Shown here one piece after another: positions 1-8,058 of a stretch of 16,897 nucleotides of DNA. The notes under the pieces were generated by a model that saw only the letters and a program-made list of their open reading frames with translations, made no database searches and had not been told where the DNA came from. The position numbers and the translations under genes are program-made. This DNA is from Actinomycetota bacterium (lineage in GTDB: Bacteria > Actinomycetota > Actinomycetes > Actinomycetales > Angustibacteraceae). The stretch's first letter is position 1. Each line of letters opens with the position of its first letter. The DNA lies in the NCBI GenBank assembly GCA_014377795.1, contig JACMOY010000222.1:1-16897 (forward strand), read 5' to 3'.

Positions 1-503
1 GCATCGCCGCGGTGCACGTGGCGTCCTGGCAGCATGCCTACCGCGGGCTGATGCCGGCCGGGCTGCTCGACTCGCTGTCGGTGCCGGTGCGCACGCAGCG
101 GGGGGCGCAGAACCTCGAGGGCACCACAGCCGGTGCGGCGACGGTGGTGGCCGAGCTGGACGGCGCGGTGATCGGGTTCGCGAGCTTCGGCGCCTCCCGG
201 GACGAGGACGCCGACGGCGCCGGTGAGCTGTGGGCGCTCTACCTGCACCACCGGTACTGGGGCGCGGGGCACGGGCACGTCCTGCACGCCCACGCCGTGC
301 GGGCCCTGGCCGCCACCGGTGTGGTGGAGGCGACCCTGTGGGTGCTCACCTCGAACCAGCGCGCCCGCCGGTTCTACGAGCGCCACGGCTGGGCCGCGGA
401 CGGCGCGACCAAGGTCGCGCTGGTGAGCGGTGCCGAGCTGGCCGAGTCCCGCTACCGGCTGACCGGGCTGGGCGGCGTCGCGGGCGTTACGGTTCTGTCC
501 TGA
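1..503 (+). CDS. GNAT-family N-acetyltransferase, 5' end cut by window
   Basis: This would transfer an acetyl group from acetyl-CoA to an unidentified amine. The frame is open from the left edge and 166 codons are visible. The first visible GTG (base 12) lies inside a conserved-looking N-terminal stretch (VASWQHAYRGLMP) that in this family follows a longer N-terminus, so the true start is probably outside the window. The acetyl-CoA loop is recognisable as YWGAGHG, in the position of the usual R/QxxGxG/A, and is followed by the late beta strand and helix LWVLTSNQRARRFYERHGW, a standard GNAT ending. The stop codon TGA (501-503) shares one base with the ATG of yaaA, so the two genes are probably cotranscribed and translationally coupled. 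The substrate cannot be told from sequence; small-molecule or protein acetylation are both possible. Confidence 0.88.
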   Translation, partial: IAAVHVASWQHAYRGLMPAGLLDSLSVPVRTQRGAQNLEGTTAGAATVVAELDGAVIGFASFGASRDEDADGAGELWALYLHHRYWGAGHGHVLHAHAVRALAATGVVEATLWVLTSNQRARRFYERHGWAADGATKVALVSGAELAESRYRLTGLGGVAGVTVLS

Positions 504-1291
504 TGATCACGCTGCTCTCGCCCGCCAAGTCCCTCGACACCGCGTCCCGGCTGCCGACCCGCAAGGCCTCGCAGCCGCGCCTGCTCGACCGCTCGGTCGA
601 GCTGATCGAGGTGATGCGCCGCAAGTCACCCGATGAGGTGGCCGAGCTGATGGACATCTCGGCCGACCTCGCCGAGCTGAACGTCGAGCGATACCGGGAC
701 TTCGCCGTCCCGTTCACCAAGCGCAACGCCCGGCCCGCCGTCCTGCTGTTCAACGGCGACGTCTACCAGGGCATGGACGTGCGCAACCGGTTCGACGAGC
801 GCGACTTCACCGAGGCGCAGAAGACCGTGCGCATCCTGTCCGGGCTGTACGGCCTGCTGCGCCCGCTGGACCTGATCCAGCCGTACCGGCTCGAGATGGG
901 CACCCGGGTAGCCACCGACCGCGGCGCCTCGCTGTACGACTACTGGGGCGCGACCATCACCGAGCAGGTCAACGCCGACCTCGCCGCGTCGCCCGGCCCG
1001 GACGTCGTCGTCAACCTCGCCTCGGACGAGTACTTCCGGTCGGTGCGCCCCGACGAGGTCGCCGGTCGGGTGGTCGCGCCGAGGTTCCTGGACGCCGACC
1101 CGGCCGGCCGCTACCGCGTCGTCTCGTTCTTCGCCAAGCGGGCCCGTGGCGATCTGGCGGCCTGGCTGGTGCTCAACCGGGTGCGCAGCGTCCGCGCGAT
1201 GCACGGGTTCGACGGCGGCGGGTACCGGTACGACCCGAAGCAGTCGACGCCGGACGCGCCGGCCTTCGTCCGCGGTGCCCCTGCCGCCTGA
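503..1291 (+). CDS. yaaA: Peroxide stress protein YaaA (UPF0246/DUF328 family)
   Basis: YaaA proteins limit intracellular free iron and protect DNA during hydrogen peroxide stress (shown in E. coli); the family has a DNA-binding fold. The 262-residue product is the usual length and collinear with the family: it begins MITLLSPAKSLD, then KASQPRLLD, LIEVMRRKSPDEVAELM, the block LRILSGLYGLLRPLDLIQPYRLEMGT (read here as RILSGLYGLLRPLD then QPYRLEMGT), NLASDEYF, and the C-terminal FFAKRARG. The ATG is fixed by the family N-terminus and lies in a TGATG overlap with the acetyltransferase stop. I see no convincing ribosome binding site, so translation probably depends on the upstream gene. The gene converges on the helicase with only 14 bases between stops and no clear terminator. 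Confidence 0.96.
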   Translation: MITLLSPAKSLDTASRLPTRKASQPRLLDRSVELIEVMRRKSPDEVAELMDISADLAELNVERYRDFAVPFTKRNARPAVLLFNGDVYQGMDVRNRFDERDFTEAQKTVRILSGLYGLLRPLDLIQPYRLEMGTRVATDRGASLYDYWGATITEQVNADLAASPGPDVVVNLASDEYFRSVRPDEVAGRVVAPRFLDADPAGRYRVVSFFAKRARGDLAAWLVLNRVRSVRAMHGFDGGGYRYDPKQSTPDAPAFVRGAPAA

Positions 1292-1305
1292 CGTCGGTCA
1301 CCGGC

Positions 1306-4300
1306 TCACCCGTCGAACAGACCTCGGAGGTCGTCGGCGCTGAGCTGGGTGCCCAGCATCGCGCCCTCGTCGACGACCCGGGCGAACAGGTCGCGCTTGC
1401 GCTGCTGCAGCGCGACGACCTTCTCCTCGATGGTGTCCTTGGCGACCAGGCGGTAGACCATGACCGTCTTGTCCTGCCCGATCCGGTGGGTGCGGTCGAC
1501 CGCCTGCGCCTCGGCCGCCGGGTTCCACCAGGGGTCCAGGACGAAGACGTAGTCGGCCTCGGTGAGGGTCAGACCCACGCCGCCGGCCTTGAGGCTGATC
1601 ACGAAGACCGGGGCGTCGCCGTCCTTGAACTCGGCGATCCGCCGGGGCCGGTCGCGGGTGCGACCGTCGAGGTAGCAGTGCGCGATGCCGTCGGCGTCCA
1701 GCCGGGCCCGCACCAGCGCGAGGAACCCGGTGAACTGGCTGAAGACCAGCACCCGGTGGCCCTCGGCGACGACCTCGGTCAGCTGCTCCATCAGCGCGTC
1801 GATCTTGCTGGACGAGATCACGCCCCGGTGCGCCACGTCGACGAGCGAGGCGTCCAGGCTCAGCTGGCGCAGCATCGTCAGCGCGCTCAGGATCGCGATC
1901 CGGTTGCGGTCCAGGTCGTCGATCAGTCCGAGCACCCGCTGGCGCTCACGCTGCAGGTGCTTGTCGTACACCCGGCGGTGTCCCGGGTTGAGCGTGACCT
2001 CCAGCGTCTGCTCGATCTTGGGCGGGAGGTCCTGGGCGACCTGCTCCTTGGTGCGCCGCAGCACCCAGGGCCGGATCCGCCGCCGCAGCGTGGCCAACCG
2101 GTCGGGGGAGCGGCCGCTCTCGATGGGCTTGCGGTAGTCCACCGCGAACGCCGACGGGCTCGGGAACAGGCCCGGGGCGGTGATCGACAGCAGCGACCAC
2201 AGGTCCATCAGCGAGTTCTCGAGCGGGGTGCCGGTGATCGCGAGCTTGACGGGCGCCGGCACCCGCCGGGCGGCCTGGTAGGTCTTCGCCTGGTGGTTCT
2301 TGACGAACTGCGCCTCGTCGAGCACCAGGCCGCTCCACTCCTGGTCGCGGTAGGCGACCTCGTCGATCCGCAGCAGGGCGTACGACGTGACCACCAGGTC
2401 GGCGTCGCCGATGACGTCGGCCAGCGACCGGCCGCTGCGCCGACTGGTCTCGGTGACGGTCACCACCCGCAGCTGCGGGCAGAACCGGGCGGCCTCGCCA
2501 GCCCAGGTGCCGACCACGCTGGTCGGCGCGACGATCAGCAGCGGGCGCCCGGCCAGGTCGCCGCGCTCGTGCGCCCGGGCCGCCATCGCCAGGGTCTGCA
2601 GGGTCTTGCCGAGCCCCATGTCGTCAGCCAGGATCCCGCCGAGCCGGTGGTCCCACAGCAGGCACAGCCACTGGTACCCCTCGAGCTGGTAGGGCCGCAG
2701 CCGCGCCAGCACGCCGGGCGGTGCCGGTGGCGGCGGCAGCGCCGACTGGTCGAGCAGGGCGCCGACGGTGCGGGTCCAGCGCTCGCTCTGGTGCTCGACG
2801 ATGCCGATCGCCACCAGCTCGTCCCACAGCCCGGCCTGCCAGGCGGTCACCCGCAGCGTGCTGCTCTGCCGGTCCTGCAGGGCGCGAGCCTCCTCGATCA
2901 ACCGCTGCAGGGTCGCCAGCTCGGGGTGGTCCAGCGCGAACCAGGTACCGCTGTCGAGCAGCAGGTGCTCATCGCCACGGGCCAGGGCGGTCAGCAGCGT
3001 CACCAGCGGCACCGCCTGGCCGTCGACCGACACCCGGACGTCGAGGTCGAACCAGTCCGGGTGCTCGCCGTCGTCCGCGTCCTGCGCCGACAACCTGATC
3101 TGCGGCAGCCCGCTGGCCTGCGTGTACGCGGCGGGGGTGCCCTCGACCTCGACGAGCACACCGCGCTCGGTCAGCGCGGGTAGCACGCGCAGGACGAAGG
3201 CAGCCGTGCGCAGGCCGCTGATCCGGGCCTCGGGCTCCAGGGTCGGGCCCGACCGCAGCCCGGGCACGGCGTCCAGGACGTCGAGGTCGCGCAGCAACGC
3301 CTGCTCAGCCATCCGGTCGCGGGTCACGGTGGGCACGGCTGGGTCGGACAGAGCGGTGTCGGGTGCGCCGTCGTCCAGCGGCACCCGCACCGGGTCGGGC
3401 TCCGCTGCGTAGACCAGGTCCCAGCGCAGCCACGTCTCGTGCCCCGGCTCGAACACCACCCGCAGCCCCAGCCGCGGTGGGCGGATCTCGGGCAGCTCGA
3501 CCGACCCGTCGCCGGAGTGCACGGCCACCCGCTGGCGCAGCGCCGGGTAGTAGGTGGACACGAACCGGGGGACGTCGGCGGGCGGGATGCGCAGCGGCGG
3601 CGCGTGCACCAGCCGCGCCACGGCAGGATCCAGCGGCGGGTCGAACCGGGCCAGCAGCAGCCGGTCGTCGTCGTCCACGACCAGGGCGTGCGGCGGGTCG
3701 CCGACCAGGTCGACCGCCTCGACCGGCCGGTCGTCCTCACCGGGCACCCTGACGAGCAGACCCAGGCGCGCGCCCCGGTCGGCCTCGGTGTCCGCATCCC
3801 CGTCAGTGAGCCGCACGTCGACGACGACGGACGCCGGTTCGTCGGCCAGCTGCACCCGGCGCCCGCCCGGGGTCAGCAGCGTGACTCCCGCGGCGACGGC
3901 CGCCTCCATCAGCCGCAGTCCGCCAGTGCCCAGCTCGTCCAGGTGCACCCGCGCCGGGGCGGACGGCGGGGCCCACGGCGGCTGCCCTGCCCGGAACCGG
4001 GCCAGCAGGTCGAGCAGGGCGTCGCGGTGGGCAGCGTGCACCGCGACCCCGCGGTGGGTGAGCTCGAGGTCACGCCACGACACCCCGGTCTTGATCCACC
4101 CCTTGCGGCCGGGGGTCACCGGCACCATCCGCAGCCGTCGCCGGGCGGCGTCGTACCGACCGGCCGACTGCTCGACGACCTCGACCTGCAGGCCGAGCGG
4201 CGCGGTCGACGGCTCGGCGTCGGCCGGGCCCACGGCCTCGCTCAGCCAGGACTCCCACAGGGGCAGGGCGCCCACGTCAGCCCCGACCTGCCCGCGAGCG

Positions 4301-4623
4301 GTGAGGATGGCGGCCGCGACGTGCTTGCAGTCGACCTGCACCGGGCAGCTGCAGCGGGCGTCGAAGAGCGCGGCGCCGTCGTCCGAGCTCGTGACGAGCA
4401 CCTGGTACGGGTGGCGACCGCTGCCGCGCACCGTCGCCAGCAGCAGATGTCCGTGGTCGCCGGTGCTCAGCGCGACCACGGCACCGTCGCGGGCGTACGC
4501 CGCCCCCCGCTCGAACGTGCCAGCACCCAGCCGCAGACGCAGCGTCGCGTCGCCGAGCTGCGTGATCCAGGTGGGATCGGGGCCGCGCAGGGCCACCGAC
4601 CCCGGGGGCGCCCAGCGCTGCAT
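1306..4623 (-). CDS. SWIM zinc-finger SNF2-family DEAD/DEAH helicase
   Basis: A 1105-residue Swi2/Snf2-type ATPase that probably translocates on double-stranded DNA. Near the N-terminus is a SWIM zinc finger, C91-S-C93-x5-C99-x-H101. A long middle region of roughly 500 residues has no motif I recognise. The ATPase core begins with a Q-like motif (LRPYQLEGYQWL, 642-653), Walker A DDMGLGKT (K673), motif II D769-E-A-Q, motif III ITGTPLENSLMDLW (about 796 onward), then the C-terminal RecA lobe with SLKAGGVGLTLTEAD and motif VI with R1047 in HRIGQ, all typical of SNF2 proteins. The frame stays open upstream to a possible start at 4764, but ATG 4623 is preferred: it has a strong GGAGG (4629-4633) five bases upstream and the extra 47 residues are Arg/Pro-rich and look non-coding. 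The architecture matches the bacterial SNF2 proteins often annotated only as helicases; no partner restriction or defence gene is adjacent. Confidence 0.95.
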   Translation of the reverse strand: MQRWAPPGSVALRGPDPTWITQLGDATLRLRLGAGTFERGAAYARDGAVVALSTGDHGHLLLATVRGSGRHPYQVLVTSSDDGAALFDARCSCPVQVDCKHVAAAILTARGQVGADVGALPLWESWLSEAVGPADAEPSTAPLGLQVEVVEQSAGRYDAARRRLRMVPVTPGRKGWIKTGVSWRDLELTHRGVAVHAAHRDALLDLLARFRAGQPPWAPPSAPARVHLDELGTGGLRLMEAAVAAGVTLLTPGGRRVQLADEPASVVVDVRLTDGDADTEADRGARLGLLVRVPGEDDRPVEAVDLVGDPPHALVVDDDDRLLLARFDPPLDPAVARLVHAPPLRIPPADVPRFVSTYYPALRQRVAVHSGDGSVELPEIRPPRLGLRVVFEPGHETWLRWDLVYAAEPDPVRVPLDDGAPDTALSDPAVPTVTRDRMAEQALLRDLDVLDAVPGLRSGPTLEPEARISGLRTAAFVLRVLPALTERGVLVEVEGTPAAYTQASGLPQIRLSAQDADDGEHPDWFDLDVRVSVDGQAVPLVTLLTALARGDEHLLLDSGTWFALDHPELATLQRLIEEARALQDRQSSTLRVTAWQAGLWDELVAIGIVEHQSERWTRTVGALLDQSALPPPPAPPGVLARLRPYQLEGYQWLCLLWDHRLGGILADDMGLGKTLQTLAMAARAHERGDLAGRPLLIVAPTSVVGTWAGEAARFCPQLRVVTVTETSRRSGRSLADVIGDADLVVTSYALLRIDEVAYRDQEWSGLVLDEAQFVKNHQAKTYQAARRVPAPVKLAITGTPLENSLMDLWSLLSITAPGLFPSPSAFAVDYRKPIESGRSPDRLATLRRRIRPWVLRRTKEQVAQDLPPKIEQTLEVTLNPGHRRVYDKHLQRERQRVLGLIDDLDRNRIAILSALTMLRQLSLDASLVDVAHRGVISSSKIDALMEQLTEVVAEGHRVLVFSQFTGFLALVRARLDADGIAHCYLDGRTRDRPRRIAEFKDGDAPVFVISLKAGGVGLTLTEADYVFVLDPWWNPAAEAQAVDRTHRIGQDKTVMVYRLVAKDTIEEKVVALQQRKRDLFARVVDEGAMLGTQLSADDLRGLFDG

Positions 4624-4871
4624 GCGGTCCTCCCGTCGGTGCGGACGGCTGCTCAGCCGCTGGGACGACGGTACGGCGCGCCACCGACAGCGACCACCCG
4701 CCGTCCACAGCCCCGCATGCACCGGTCGCCCCTCTCGTGCTGGTGGCTGACACGTGGCGTCCACCTGGGGGACGCGTAGGAGTCACGTCGCGCAGATGCG
4801 CTGCACGACCATCGAGGGCAGCGTCAGCGACGCGGCTGACCGCCTCGGGCCCCGCATTGGGGTCAAGCAGG

Positions 4872-4877
4872 TATAGC
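4872..4877 (+). promoter_or_regulatory. Possible -10 element of the monooxygenase promoter
   Basis: TATAGC is the most AT-rich hexamer in this region and matches the first four bases of TATAAT. No -35 hexamer with 16-18 base spacing is visible, so the promoter may be activator-dependent or the site may be chance. It would give a 5' UTR of about 60 bases. Confidence 0.3.
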
Positions 4878-4902
4878 CCGCGGCGCCGGTCGTGGCGCAG
4901 GA

Positions 4903-4917
4903 TGGCTGCAGCAGCCA
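4903..4917. promoter_or_regulatory. 15-bp palindrome in the monooxygenase leader (operator or hairpin)
   Basis: TGGCTGC-A-GCAGCCA is a perfect 7-bp inverted repeat around one base. It is flanked by GCCGGT (4885-4890) and ACCGGC (4917-4922), which can also pair, and the whole element lies between the possible -10 and the GAGGAG ribosome binding site. It could be a repressor operator or a leader RNA fold; the sequence does not decide between them. Confidence 0.35.
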
Positions 4918-4942
4918 CCGGCCTCACCGACGAGGAGCCCGC

Positions 4943-6772
4943 ATGACCCAGACCCTGACGCCACCCACCACGACGTCGCGCCCGCGGGCCGAGGTCGAGG
5001 CGTGGCTGGCTGCCTTCGAGCAGGCCCTGACCGCCGAGGACGTCGGTGCCGCGGTCGGGCTGTTCGCGACCGACAGCTACTGGCGCGACCTGGTCAGCTT
5101 CACGTGGAACATGGTCACCGTCGAGGGCCCGGACGGCGTCCGCGACCTGCTCGACAGCACGCTCGCGAGGGTGGCGCCGCAAGGGTTCGTCGTCGCAGAC
5201 GACCTCGGTGAGCCGAGCGAGGCCGGGGGCGTCGTCGAGACGTGGATCCGGTTCGAGACCGGTGTCGGTCGCGGGCTGGGTCACCTGCGGCTCAAGGACG
5301 GCCGGTGCTGGACGCTGCTGACCACCCTGGCCGAGCTGAAGGGCCACGAGGAGCCCGTGAGCGGGCGCCGGCCCCGCGGCGCCGAGCACGGCGCCGACCC
5401 GGCACGGCGCACCTGGACCGAGAAGCGCGAGCAGGAGGCGGCCGAGCTGGGTCGCTCCACCCAGCCCTACGTGCTCGTCGTCGGTGGCGGGCAGGGCGGT
5501 ATCGCGCTGTCCGCGCGGCTGCGCCAGCTCGACGTCCCGACGATCGTCATCGACCAGCACCCGCGCGCGGGCGACGCCTGGCGGGCGCGCTACAAGTCCC
5601 TGTGCCTGCACGACCCGGTCTGGTACGACCACCTGCCCTACCTGGACTTCCCCAAGACCTGGCCGGTGTTCGCCCCCAAGGACAAGATAGCCGACTGGCT
5701 CGAGATGTACACCAAGGTCATGGAGCTGAACTACTGGGGCTCGACGCAGTGCCTGAGCGCGACGTACGACGCGGCTGCGGCCGAGTGGGTCGTCGAGGTC
5801 GACCGCGACGGCGAGCGGATCACCCTGCGCCCCCAGCAGCTGGTGCTGGCGACCGGCATGTCGGGCAAGGCCAGCGTCCCCGCGTTCGAGGGGATGGACG
5901 TCTTCGAAGGCGACCAGCACCACTCCTCGCAGCACCCCGGTCCGGACGCCTACCGCGGCAAGCGCGCCGTGGTGATCGGCGCGAACAACTCGGCGCACGA
6001 CATCTGCGCGGCGCTGTGGGAGGCCGGGGCCGACGTCACGATGGTGCAGCGCTCGTCGACCCACATCGTGCGGTCCGACTCACTGATGACGTTCGCGCTC
6101 GGCGGCCTGTACTCCGAGCAGGCGGTGGCCGCGGGCATGACGACGCAGAAGGCCGACCTGACGTTCGCCTCGCTGCCGTACCGGATCATGCACGAGTTCC
6201 AGATCCCGGTGTACGACGCGATCCGCAAGCATGACGCCGACTTCTACTCCCGGCTCGAGGCGGCCGGGTTCATGCTCGACTACGGCGACGACGACAGCGG
6301 GCTGTTCATGAAGTACCTGCGCCGCGGTTCGGGCTACTACATCGACGTCGGCGCGAGCGAGCTCGTCGCGAACGGCGACATCCACCTCGAGAGCGGGGTC
6401 GACGTCGAGCGGCTCACGAAGGACGCGGTGGTGCTGACCAACGGCACGACGCTGCCGGCCGACCTGGTCGTGTACGCCACCGGGTACGGCTCGATGAACG
6501 GGTGGGCCGCCGACCTGATCTCACCGGAGGTCGCCGACACGGTGGGCAAGGTGTGGGGCCTGGGGTCGGGCACCACGAAGGACCCTGGCCCGTGGGAGGG
6601 CGAGGAGCGCAACATGTGGAAGCCCACCCAGCAGCAGGCGCTGTGGTTCCACGGCGGCAACCTGCACCAGTCGCGGCACTACTCGCTCTACCTCGCGCTG
6701 CAGCTCAAGGCCCGCGAGGCCGGCATCGACACCCCGGTCTACGGGCTGCAGGAGGTGCACCACCTGAGCTGA
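4943..6772 (+). CDS. Flavin-containing monooxygenase with N-terminal NTF2/SnoaL-like domain
   Basis: A 609-residue FAD and NAD(P)H-dependent enzyme that probably inserts oxygen into an organic substrate (class B monooxygenase). Residues about 15-145 resemble an NTF2/SnoaL-like cone domain (WLAAFEQALTAEDVGAAVGLF, YWRDLV). The oxidoreductase follows: the FAD-binding GGGQGG at 181-186, an FMO-type fingerprint F321-x-G323-x3-H327-x3-H331-P, the second Rossmann loop GANNSAHD at 346-353 for NAD(P)H, and the ATGY motif at 512-515. The fingerprint has His where Baeyer-Villiger enzymes have Trp, so it fits an FMO/YUCCA-like enzyme better than a classical BVMO. ATG 4943 is supported by GAGGAG (4932-4937) five bases upstream. 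It stands alone on its strand up to the regulator at 6822. The substrate is unknown. Confidence 0.9.
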   Translation: MTQTLTPPTTTSRPRAEVEAWLAAFEQALTAEDVGAAVGLFATDSYWRDLVSFTWNMVTVEGPDGVRDLLDSTLARVAPQGFVVADDLGEPSEAGGVVETWIRFETGVGRGLGHLRLKDGRCWTLLTTLAELKGHEEPVSGRRPRGAEHGADPARRTWTEKREQEAAELGRSTQPYVLVVGGGQGGIALSARLRQLDVPTIVIDQHPRAGDAWRARYKSLCLHDPVWYDHLPYLDFPKTWPVFAPKDKIADWLEMYTKVMELNYWGSTQCLSATYDAAAAEWVVEVDRDGERITLRPQQLVLATGMSGKASVPAFEGMDVFEGDQHHSSQHPGPDAYRGKRAVVIGANNSAHDICAALWEAGADVTMVQRSSTHIVRSDSLMTFALGGLYSEQAVAAGMTTQKADLTFASLPYRIMHEFQIPVYDAIRKHDADFYSRLEAAGFMLDYGDDDSGLFMKYLRRGSGYYIDVGASELVANGDIHLESGVDVERLTKDAVVLTNGTTLPADLVVYATGYGSMNGWAADLISPEVADTVGKVWGLGSGTTKDPGPWEGEERNMWKPTQQQALWFHGGNLHQSRHYSLYLALQLKAREAGIDTPVYGLQEVHHLS

Positions 6773-6821
6773 GCGCGGCCCGGCGTTGCATGCCTGCCGG
6801 TGAGCCCGGGACACTGGCCGC

Positions 6822-7517
6822 GTGAGCATCAGCCCCAGCGCCGAGACCACCACCGCGTTCGACCGCCTCGCGTCACTGGTCTACACCGCGCCCGACGTCC
6901 CCGCGGTGCTGCAGGCCATCGTCGAGGCCGCCGTCGATCTGATCCCCGGCTGCGACCACGCGACGGTGGCGATGCTCATCAAGGGTGAGTTCACCACCGT
7001 GGCGGCGACCGACGACGTCGCCCGCAGGGTGGACGGTTACGAGCGCGAGCTCGGGGACGGACCCTGCGTGGACGCCATCATCGAGGACTCCTTCCAGATC
7101 GACAGCGACATCCGGACCCAGTGCCAGTGGCCGCGACTGGCCGAGAAGGTCCTGGCCACCACCCCCGTGCGCGGGATGATCGGCTACCGGCTGCTGATCG
7201 AGGGACGCAAGACCGGCGCGCTCAACGTCTTCTCCGACACCCCCGGCGCCCTGGACGCCTCGTCCGCGGACGCCGGCGCTGTGCTCGCGGCCTTCGCGTC
7301 GGTCGCGGTCACGGCCGCCACCCAGCACGAGCGGGCCGAGCAGCTGCAGCAGGGACTGGCGAGCAACCGCGAGATCGGCAAGGCGGTGGGGTTGCTGATG
7401 GCCGCCCACCGGGTCGACGCCGACCAGGCGTTCGCGCTGCTGCGGACGACGTCCTCGAGGATGAACGTCAAGCTGGTCGACATCGCCGCCCGGGTGGTCG
7501 AGCTCGGCGTCGACTGA
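6822..7517 (+). CDS. GAF and ANTAR domain-containing RNA-binding regulator
   Basis: ANTAR proteins bind paired hexaloop hairpins in leader RNAs and prevent termination; the GAF domain usually senses a ligand or redox state. The 231-residue product has a GAF domain at about 15-165, with the GDGPC motif (78-82) common in actinobacterial GAF-ANTAR proteins, a short linker helix rich in Glu/Gln (HERAEQLQQGL), and an ANTAR domain at about 175-229 with the pattern AVGLLMAAHRVDADQAFALLR then S..MNVKLVDIA. GTG 6822 gives the family's usual N-terminus, but I see no Shine-Dalgarno sequence. There is no receiver domain and no visible kinase, so activity is probably controlled through GAF. The gene starts 49 bases after the monooxygenase and ends 9 bases from the convergent RsbW-like gene. 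Its RNA targets are not identifiable here. Confidence 0.93.
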   Translation: MSISPSAETTTAFDRLASLVYTAPDVPAVLQAIVEAAVDLIPGCDHATVAMLIKGEFTTVAATDDVARRVDGYERELGDGPCVDAIIEDSFQIDSDIRTQCQWPRLAEKVLATTPVRGMIGYRLLIEGRKTGALNVFSDTPGALDASSADAGAVLAAFASVAVTAATQHERAEQLQQGLASNREIGKAVGLLMAAHRVDADQAFALLRTTSSRMNVKLVDIAARVVELGVD

Positions 7518-7536
7518 CCGCCGGGGTCAGCTCGAC
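7509..7536. terminator. Shared hairpin between convergent GAF-ANTAR and RsbW-like genes
   Basis: GTCGACTGACC (7509-7519) pairs with GGTCAGCTCGAC (7525-7536) with one bulged base and a GCCGG loop. The hairpin includes both stop codons, so it could act as a bidirectional terminator. There is no U-tract, as is common in actinomycetes. Confidence 0.5.
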
Positions 7537-7940
7537 CCGACCAGCGCCCAGACCACCTTGCCGGTCGGCGTGCGCGCCCAGCCGATCGTGTCGCTGACCC
7601 GGCCGACGATCATCAGGCCACGCCCGGCCTCGCTGAGCTGGCCGACGTCACGCACCACCGGCGGGGCGGGGCTGTCGTCCGCGACCGCCACCACCCACCC
7701 GCAGGGCAGCCGGTGCACCGAGAGCACCAGCCCGCCGCGGGCGTGGCGCAGGCCGTTGGCGACCAGCTCGCTGGTGACCAGCGCCGCTCGCCGGCGCACC
7801 TGGTCCGCGCCGCTGTCGATCGCCTGAGACACCAGCCGGCGGGCCAGGCGCGCGCTCTGCGGCTCGGGGCGCAGGGACCACTCGCCACAGGGTGTTCCCG
7901 CCGGCGGCTCGGCGGCGGGCACCGCGACGGCGGAGGACAC
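7527..7940 (-). CDS. RsbW/SpoIIAB-like ATP-binding protein (HATPase_c_2)
   Basis: A small GHKL-fold ATPase of the kind that acts as an anti-sigma factor or serine kinase in actinobacterial stress and phosphatase signalling. The 137-residue product carries the N-box ELVANGLRHA (E58, N62), the G1-like strand VVAVADDSPAPP, the G2 motif GRGLMIV (106-112) and the family's C-terminal GKVVWAL. Two starts are possible. GTG 7940 has AAGGGG eight bases upstream; ATG 7970, ten codons earlier, has no ribosome binding site. A TACGGT -10-like hexamer (7986-7991, minus strand) would place the transcript start just upstream of ATG 7970 and leave the AAGGGG in the leader, which favours GTG 7940. No sigma factor or antagonist gene is adjacent, so the partner is unknown. 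Confidence 0.87.
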   Translation of the reverse strand: MSSAVAVPAAEPPAGTPCGEWSLRPEPQSARLARRLVSQAIDSGADQVRRRAALVTSELVANGLRHARGGLVLSVHRLPCGWVVAVADDSPAPPVVRDVGQLSEAGRGLMIVGRVSDTIGWARTPTGKVVWALVGSS

Positions 7941-8058
7941 CAGGCGACCCCTTCTGAGCGAGCGGTGCATGCGAGGACTGTTCCAACCGTAGACCGGCGA
8001 GGGCGGGGTCGCTGGACGGCGGTGCGGGCTGCCCCGAACGGTGTGCCACGATCGAGGC

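Larger units (their letters stand above)
4624..4942. other. Divergent intergenic region (319 bp)
   Basis: This is the shared upstream region of the helicase (-) and the flavin monooxygenase (+). It has many A/T-ending triplets in every frame, unlike its coding neighbours. I see several short inverted repeats: CGGCTG-CT-CAGCCG at 4646-4659, GCGTCC-7-GGACGC at 4757-4775, GCGCA-GA-TGCGC at 4790-4801, and the palindrome at 4903-4917 listed separately. A 69-codon frame (4737-4946) crosses it, but its arginine-rich translation and weak third-position GC argue against a gene. Confidence 0.6.

Noticed and set aside
1486..3183. Long plus-strand open frame (565 codons) opposite the helicase
   Set aside because: It is antisense to conserved SNF2 motifs, rich in Gln/Arg/Gly/Pro with no domain, and is expected from GC-rich codon bias.
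4624..4764. 47-codon N-terminal extension of the helicase
   Set aside because: ATG 4623 has a strong Shine-Dalgarno sequence and the extension has non-coding composition.
4737..4946. 69-codon plus-strand frame ending in an ATGA overlap with the monooxygenase start
   Set aside because: The overlap looks like coupling, but third-position GC is low for this genome and the product is arginine-rich without resemblance to anything known to me.
4277..6064. Long minus-strand open frame (595 codons) across the intergenic region and monooxygenase
   Set aside because: It overlaps the helicase N-terminus in another frame and the FAD-binding region in antisense, and has no recognisable motif.
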